Of a stretch of 64,000 nt of DNA, positions 58,501 to 64,000 are shown in pieces. Source of the DNA: Cranoglanis bouderius (Eukaryota > Chordata > Actinopteri > Siluriformes > Cranoglanididae). The DNA lies in the NCBI GenBank assembly GCA_023630585.1, contig CM042555.1:16450001-16514000 (forward strand), given 5' to 3'. Below the pieces are notes generated by a model. It did not search any database. It was not told the DNA's origin and was given only the letters and a program-made list of their open reading frames with translations. The position numbers and the translations under genes are program-made. The stretch's first letter is position 1. Each line of letters starts with the position of its first letter.

Positions 58501-61500
58501 GTGGCTTATGGTGCACAACATAATGCATCATTAACCTGAATGAATGAAATGTACAGGTCATACTGCAGCTCGTTGTATTGTGCGTTCCAGAGGATGGGGC
58601 TTTATTCACCTTTGGAGAGAAAGACTGTGGGAAGCTGGGATTGTCCACAGCACAGGTGCTCAATCACAAAGTGCCTCAGCAAGTGGAGGGCATCTGTGAA
58701 CGTGTGCTGCAGGTGGCATGCGGGGGAGGCCACACGCTGGCACTCACAGGTACTACAACTGTACTGACGCAAAAACTGTCACGGTGACGAAATGACAATG
58801 GCAAGCAGCTCAAAAATGTGCTTGATTTAGAGATGTAGCATGTGTAATCATCCCGAACCGACAGTACACAGATGTAACACTGGTACCCGACAACTACTGC
58901 TATATTTTAGTGAACATCGTCTGTTATGTGAATGTCTTCTGTTAATAAGCACCTGTCTGATTCACTTTCTGTGTATTGTTATCCATTTTACTCTGTACTT
59001 TTTTGCTGGTCCCCGATGTGTTTGTGTGTTTGTGATTGGACTCAGAGAAACACCTGTATTCCTTTGGCCTGGGACAGTTTGGCCAACTGGGTCATGGCAC
59101 CTTCATCTTTGAGTCCCGTTTGCCGAGAATGGTGGAACATTTCCGCAAGGGAAGAGTAAAGCACATAGCATGTGGAGAAAATCACAGTGCCGTTCTCACA
59201 GGTACTGCAAAGACTCTGTCATCACACCAACTTACTGTGTAATGTCTGCTTGTCTACTAAGCCATGTTCTGTTACATACTGTATATGCTACACATATTTA
59301 ACAATTCTTTGAATTTATTTTTGCCTTTATTATTTTTGTGTGTTTTTACCTTTTTTTTTTTCTCTTTTTTTTTCTTTTTTTTTTTTACAACTTATGTCCA
59401 CAGTGCTGTTGAATTCTCTAATTTGATGAAAGGGTGTTGATTCTTTTTCTACAACAGCAGCTCCGACAGTAATGCTGTCTGTATAAAGAGGTTTATATTA
59501 ATGCACTCATTCTAATATGTTATTGTTTCTATAGTAACAACTTACACAGACATACCACATCAAAGACTTACAATAAACACTTTAGTAGCATCTCTCAGCA
59601 GCGTCTCTATTTCAACCCTCAGTGGGGCTCCTATATTTATGATTAAGATGTGGGAAAGGGCAGAGGAGAGTGTGGAGGAAATGAGAGGTACGGTGGTTTA
59701 GTGAGCTCTGGCTGTGGTGGTCTTTCTTGGAGGTGGCAGTACTGTGGTCAGGTGAGGGCCAAGTGGAGAAGAACAGGCTTCTCCCAGAGTCCGTACCTTT
59801 GTGAGAGTCTGCACTGCCGTGGTGGACCACTGCTCGATATTGCATCTGGAACGAGAAGTCCTGCAAAGAAAGAAACCACCAGGTTTTACAGACATTGGTA
59901 TCTTTAGCTTTTGCCATCCAATTGGGCATGATCCATGACCAGGGTGAAATGTCTCCCCAAGAGGTAGTACTTCAACTCCTCAGTGGCCCACTTTATGGCC
60001 AGGACCTCTCATTCCTCGGAGGCATAGCTCTGCTCTGTGGGGGTCAGTTTTCTACTTGCGTACAAGACAATGTGGTGTTCTCTGTCAGGAGTCTGAGAGA
60101 GTAGGGCACCCAGGCCCGCCTCTGAAGCATCCATGTGCACGGTGAAAGGGCAAACAAAGTCTGAGTTTCTTAGTACTGGCGAACTTGTGAGCACTTGCTT
60201 TAGTGTCTGGAATGCTTGCTCTGCTGCTTTGATCCGAATCTTCTGTAATACCCCACCAACCCCAAGAAGGCACATGTCTTTTACCTGGACGTGGGTCATG
60301 GGTATTCTTTGACTTGATTTTCTTTTCCTGAGGATTCAACAGCCCCCAGCCAATGCGGTAGCACAGGTACTGTGCCTCTTTCAGCCCCATATGGCACTTT
60401 AGTTGGTTTGCCATTAGTCCCACCCTTCGGATTTCGCTTAAGACTTCCTGCAGATGGAATAAGTGGTCTGACCATGTGTATGAGTGGATTATGTATTAGT
60501 GAATTATGACATCATCCAAGTATGCTGCTGCAAATTGTCGTTATCACAGGACAATGTCCATGAATCTATGCAACGTCTCAGGTGCTCCATAGAGCCCGAA
60601 AGGGAGACCCTGGTACTGTCAGTGGCCACTGCTGTATGTGCTGAATGTGGTTTTGGGCTTTGCTTCTGGGGTTCTGGGCTCTCCCCACACGCTCCACCAG
60701 GTCGTACACTCGGAAAAGTGGGTAGCTATCAAACTCCAATACTTCCAATACTTGGGACTGGAGCAGGGGCTGGCAGACTCTTCAATAATTCCATCCCGTA
60801 GCATCTTAGGCAACTTCCTCTTTGGTAGCCTGGTGGCAGGCCTCTGGGGCCAATTTCGACAGTGGCCCCACAAGGTCCATTCCTACCCTTTCAAAGGGCC
60901 GATGATGGGGAGTGGGATGAGGGGGGCAGGTGCAGGCTGCTTAGGGGAGGTGTGCTGACATTGGGGCAGAAATTCCACACTCCTGCGTACATGCCCAGCC
61001 AGTGAAAGTGGTCTTGAAGCTTCTCCATGGTGTTGCAGAGCCCCAGGTGTCCTCCTAGTGGGTGGGAGTGGGCCAGGTAAATTAGGAGGTCAATTTTAGA
61101 CCTACTGTTTTAAATTTTTTAAAAAACCAACAGTATGTTACTGTTGTAATTTGTCTGTATTTTTACAGTAATTCCTTACAGTGTAGGGACTACCAGGAGA
61201 TCGCAGGCTTGTCCACGACACTCGTGTGGTAACAGAGCAGGCCGTTTTTGATCAGGAAGTAGGTGGGGGGCTCCCCGTGACTCTGTGTAGGATAAGCGGT
61301 ACGGATGGATGGATGGAAGTTCTATGCCCTCTCATTCTCTGAGAGGTTAATTTCACTATTAGGATCTTGGAATTTTTGTAGATGAATAGTGAAATAGAAG
61401 TTTGCTTTGATTTTTTTTTTTTTTAAATAAATTGTGAAATAGATGTACATTTACCTTATTTCCTTTTAAAAACCAGAGTTGCTGCACCATGTATTCCTTT

Positions 61501-63876
61501 GTTGATGCTGTTTACAGTATTTGTATGAACATAATTATGGAGTGGATAATCTTATTCTAATTGGAACGTGTTCATTTCAGAGAGCGGACTTCTCTACACA
61601 TTTGGCGATGGCCGTCACGGGAAATTGGCTCTAGGAGAGGAGTACTTTGCCAACCAGTTCAAACCAACATTGTGTCCACGATTCCTCAAATATAATGTGC
61701 AGGATGTGGGTTTCATTATCTATTCCTCTAAATCCTACAAGCTATTTGTAATACATCAAGAATGTACTCTGTACTTGTGTTTTTTTCCTAGGTTACATGT
61801 GGTGGGTGTCACATGCTAGTGTTGGCTAAACCTCGGCTCAAAAGGGCTGAAGATGTGGTCCTAGAGGACGATGATGTCACTGAAGACCATCTGGAGAAGC
61901 TGCTCAGGGAGGCGGAGTCTCGACGTGGTCTGAACCGAAGTCTCTCAGCCCGGGACAGACGCAGGGAGAGGGTGAGTTAGTTGTAACATATCTAATTATA
62001 ATGATTATGTTGCTATCAGTGAATTAGTGCTAATTAGTAGAAGCAATTCGCATAACCTCAGAGTTTTCCCTGGGAAAATTGAGGAGTAGTTAGAGGGTGG
62101 ATGTCAGATTTGAACCCAGACCAAAATATTTTATGACGGTTCCAATGCTTATTTATGGATGGTCAACATAACACACATACAGAGCAGATGATTATATACC
62201 GTCCACTTTATTAGGAACACCTGTACACCTGCACATTCATGCTATGCAGTTATCTAATCATCCAATCATGTCTCAGCAGTGCAATGCAAAAAATCATGCC
62301 GATACAAGTCAAGAGCTTCAGGTAATGTTCACATCAAACATCAGAATGAACAGGAATCTGAGGCTATCATGGGCACAGGCTTACCCGACCTGTACAGACT
62401 GGAAAAAGACCTGGTGATTTTTTTTTTTCTACTCTTCAACTGTCCAGTTTGGGTGAGCCTGTGCCCATGATAGCCTCAGATTATTGTTCTTGGTTGACAG
62501 GAGTGGAACCTGATGTGGTTTTCTGTTGTCGTAACCCATCCACCTCAAGGTTTGATGTGTGGTGCATGCTGAGATGCTTTTCTGAACACCACGGCTGGAA
62601 ATAGTGATTATATGAGTTACTATATCCTTCCTGACAACTTAAACCACTCTGGCTATTTTCCTCTGACCTCTCTTATCAACAAGGCTTTTCCACCAACAGG
62701 AGGTTTACTGTACAGGGAGAAAAAGAAGATAAAAATTTGGGGTGGAACTGTCATGAAGGTATTTTATTGCGAAATAATTAATATTTAATTAATAAAGATT
62801 GGTTGATGGTAGATGGTGCCATAACTGATTAAATAACAAATTATAACCATCGCCGATCCTCCTACCTCCTACCTACTAAGCTTTAAATTATATATTTTTT
62901 ATATTTATAAAAATACAGGAAAAAATACAGAGCTAAAAATCACAGTTCTTTTCGGTTAAACTCTTTCAGTTAGATGGCAAATATAAAAAATATAATAAAG
63001 TATAAATATAATCAAATCAATCCTAACCAAAAATACAATCATGTTTCTTTATGTGTAAACATTTCCAGTTCCAAGAAAATCTTTTCTAATTCCTATTGCA
63101 ATCTTTGTCGTACAATCAAACTGAATTCTGGGTTGTTGTTTTTGTTTTTGTTTTTTGTATCACCCGACTCCGATTCTGGGTATCAGAAAGGTGCCATATC
63201 TAATAAACATTGTGTCTCCACTTTTTTAGGAGCGCTCTCCAGAGCAGTTTGGGATGATGTTCCGGACTCTTCCACCTCTTAGTTCAGGTCACCTTAATGT
63301 GTCTCTACCTGCTTCTAGTCAGACTTTACCCTCACAACTAAACAAGAGAACCACAAATGGCTTCCAGAGGAATGGCCTTCTCAGCAGCACTGGTAATTAA
63401 CACGTTTGAAAGTATTGATTACTTTAATTAATACTGATGTGTTTGAAAGCTTTGTGCATTATATATGTATTTTCATAGGCAAGGTCACAGAAGAACATGA
63501 AGTAGATGGGAAGACTCCTGTTGAAAACTTTGAGGATACTGAAAGCGTGAAAGATTTGGGTGAAACCTCTGATTTATTAAATTTAGTGAGTACAAAAAGG
63601 AACCTTTTACCTTAACTGCTTTACTTCATTTAAACCTGAACAACAGTATATGCGTTTATATCTAAAACATTTAATATTATAGAATAATTTAAAATTGGTC
63701 ATAATGCACTGTGATAAATATTTTTACAGTGCATATATGCTATGATAGACATGATTATACTTGATTAGTAGAGTATGGTGTCTGATTTTCATGGTTTTTT
63801 TTTTCTGCTTTAAAAGACTCATGTAATGAAGATGGATCCTGGTGAGAAGACTATTACGTTGTCTCCTGTTCAGAAG
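46079..63876 (+). CDS. rpgr: retinitis pigmentosa GTPase regulator, first 13 coding exons, 3' end outside window
   Basis: Coding exons: 46079-46109, 54349-54474, 54629-54721, 55588-55650, 56571-56729, 57700-57849, 58591-58749, 59046-59201, 61581-61705, 61792-61971, 63230-63392, 63479-63585, 63817-63876. Phases close; 524 residues are visible. The start MAGDTEDEIPETGAVFTFGK joins exon 1 to exon 2 across an 8.2-kb intron. Residues about 12-370 form the RCC1-like propeller, with repeats such as MFGSNNWGQLGLG, WGDNSEGQIGLG, FGLGQFGQLGHG and FGDGRHGKLALG. After it come NRSLSARDRRRERERSPEQF, then LGETSDLLNLTHVM and TLSPVQK, which match the linker that precedes the ORF15/default C-terminal exons in vertebrate RPGR. 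Known role: a connecting-cilium scaffold that binds RPGRIP1 and PDE6D. The exon 9 donor (61706, gtgggt) was chosen by phase and homology. The glutamate/glycine-rich region and the stop codon are not in the window. Whether this is the fish a or b copy cannot be decided. Confidence 0.93.
46495..46534 (+). repeat. (CT)n microsatellite in rpgr intron 1
   Basis: Nearly pure TC run about 390 bp after exon 1. Confidence 0.9.
47205..47290 (+). repeat. dispersed repeat R1 in rpgr intron 1
   Basis: TATAATCAGTGATAGCTACC and CATCTGTATTTGAAGACACT match the 5' window copies. Confidence 0.45.
48727..48953. mobile_element. 227-bp Tc1-type MITE inside the Tc1-like transposon
   Basis: It begins CAGTACTGTGCA and ends TGCACAGTACTG, with TA on both sides (48725-48726 and 48954-48955). 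No coding capacity. A related end occurs at about 1862-1887. It splits the host transposase. Confidence 0.85.
49496..51959 (+). mobile_element. 5'-truncated RTE-type LINE with a long open endonuclease/reverse-transcriptase ORF
   Basis: A 731-codon ORF (49496-51691) begins inside an APE-type endonuclease (VIGADFNGHVGEG; later GRSTQVDYILC), then runs through reverse transcriptase (GPDDIPVEVWK, NYRGIKL, FVDLEKAYDRVPRE, LHQGSALSPFLF, catalytic FADD). A one-base frameshift at about 51,670-51,690 moves the last part (RLRWFGHVQRR, MIRCGDP) to the frame at 51688-51936. The tail ends in an AAAGGAAAAG stretch. The insertion is flanked by a perfect 19-bp duplication, AGAAAAAATCCCAACTTTT, at 49477-49495 and 51960-51978. 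The first part of the endonuclease is missing, as in normal LINE 5' truncation. Assignment to the RTE clade rests on remembered family similarity. Confidence 0.9.
52521..54029 (-). mobile_element. near-intact Tc1-like transposon with one nonsense codon in the transposase
   Basis: Terminal CAGGTGCATCTCAATAAATT is repeated inverted at the other end; inner inverted repeats make the TIRs about 200 bp. TA flanks both sides (52519-52520, 54030-54031). The transposase on the minus strand runs 53766-52801: an N-terminal HTH (AGCSQSAVSKHVNRK), then catalytic motifs FSDES, QQDLAPAHT and NPVENL. A single TAG at 52979-52981, at the place where the family has Trp, stops a frame that is otherwise open to the normal end. 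Lies in rpgr intron 1. Confidence 0.9.
55900..56394. mobile_element. foldback/MITE of the same Tc1 family
   Basis: TA-flanked; begins CACTCACTGTCCACTTTTTT and ends with the inverted form. Interior shares GGCTATCATGGGCACAGACT with the copies at 29 kb and 62 kb. In rpgr intron 4. Confidence 0.75.
57968..58315 (+). repeat. dispersed repeat E in rpgr intron 6
   Basis: CAGCGCTGTTGATTTCTCAA, ATCGTTTCTATAGTAACAGC, GGAGATATTTATTTAACATT, CAGTCTCCACATCAGCACTT. Confidence 0.65.
59401..59560 (+). repeat. dispersed repeat E, 5' part, in rpgr intron 8
   Basis: CAGTGCTGTTGAATTCTCTA, CAACAGCAGCTCCGACAGTA, TTGTTTCTATAGTAACAACT. Next to the Gypsy fragment. Confidence 0.65.
59610..61080 (-). mobile_element. 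degenerate Ty3/Gypsy pol fragment
   Basis: On the minus strand in order: a piece of the RT start (MLRDGIIEESASP, about 60,800), a segment with MGLKEAQYLCYRIGWGLLNP (60,360-60,420), the RT/RNase H junction (AFQTLKQVLTSSPVLRNSDF, VHMDASEAGLGALLSQ, about 60,100-60,215), then MAKAKDTN and FSFQMQYRAVVHHGSADS (about 59,820-59,910). No LTRs seen; many stops. In rpgr intron 8. Confidence 0.8.
61245..61320 (-). repeat. reversed start of an L2-like tail repeat
   Basis: GTAGGATAAGCGGTACGGAT followed by GGATGGATGG is the complement of the head of the repeat at 269-320. Confidence 0.5.
62199..62705. mobile_element. foldback/MITE of the same Tc1 family, right end unclear
   Basis: Begins after TA with CCGTCCACTTTATTAGGAAC. 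Contains the inverted pair around ATCATGGGCACAGGCTTACC (about 62,370) and GCCTGTGCCCATGATAGCC (about 62,457). In rpgr intron 10. Confidence 0.7.
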
Positions 63877-64000
63877 GTAAGCAGTGGATTGAATCAGTGA
63901 AGCAGCAGATATAGTGCCCTTCACTAATATTGGCACCCTTGGTAAATATGAGCAAAGAAGGCTGTGAAAAATTGTCTTTCTTGTTTAACCTTTTGATCTT

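Noticed and set aside
59895..60958. Plus-strand ORFs of 69-106 codons
   Set aside because: Opposite strand of the Gypsy pol remnant; the minus strand gives the recognisable RT and RNase H residues.

Overview
The window is nuclear DNA of a ray-finned fish. Three vertebrate genes with introns can be read from it, surrounded by very dense Tc1/mariner DNA transposons, LINE tails and long dinucleotide arrays. That repeat mixture looks like an otophysan such as a catfish, but the placement is inference. There are no prokaryotic features.

Layout. 1-20,800 holds no recognised gene. It is a patchwork of L2-type tails, Tc1 remnants, a LINE reverse-transcriptase end, microsatellites and otophysan-type dispersed repeats. 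Four weak exon-like objects stand out across the intergenic parts: a two-exon, TATA-driven small ORF on the minus strand at about 17.8-18.2 kb, a 69-nt phase-0 exon candidate at 15.5 kb, a Kunitz-like remnant at 12.4 kb and an 80-codon exon candidate at 32.3 kb. 21,067-30,587 (+) is a complete 14-exon gene for soluble guanylate cyclase beta-2 (gucy1b2, 721 residues predicted). 36,499-45,605 (-) is a complete 8-exon plekha3 gene (FAPP1, a PI4P-binding PH protein, 291 residues predicted). 46,079-63,876 (+) holds the first 13 coding exons (524 residues) of rpgr (retinitis pigmentosa GTPase regulator), which runs off the right edge. gucy1b2 and plekha3 are convergent; plekha3 and rpgr are divergent, with only 473 bp between their start codons, so they probably share a promoter.

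All exons were placed by hand from splice sites, reading phase and family similarity. Phases close in every gene, which is strong internal support. gucy1b2 makes cGMP (NO-type haem sensor). plekha3 acts at Golgi PI4P membranes. rpgr encodes a ciliary RCC1-propeller protein. Nothing suggests a joint pathway.

The most interesting structure is in the repeats: a four-element nest in rpgr intron 1 with readable target-site duplications, a Tc1 insertion in plekha3 intron 5 whose empty site is preserved in a neighbouring copy of the target repeat, a (GT)18 tract lying directly against a gucy1b2 splice acceptor, a 40-bp perfect palindrome, a 5S-rRNA-like fragment, and a foldback family present three times in introns. 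I did not find a clearly new multi-gene system. The unassigned small gene at 17.8-18.2 kb is the best candidate for something undescribed.
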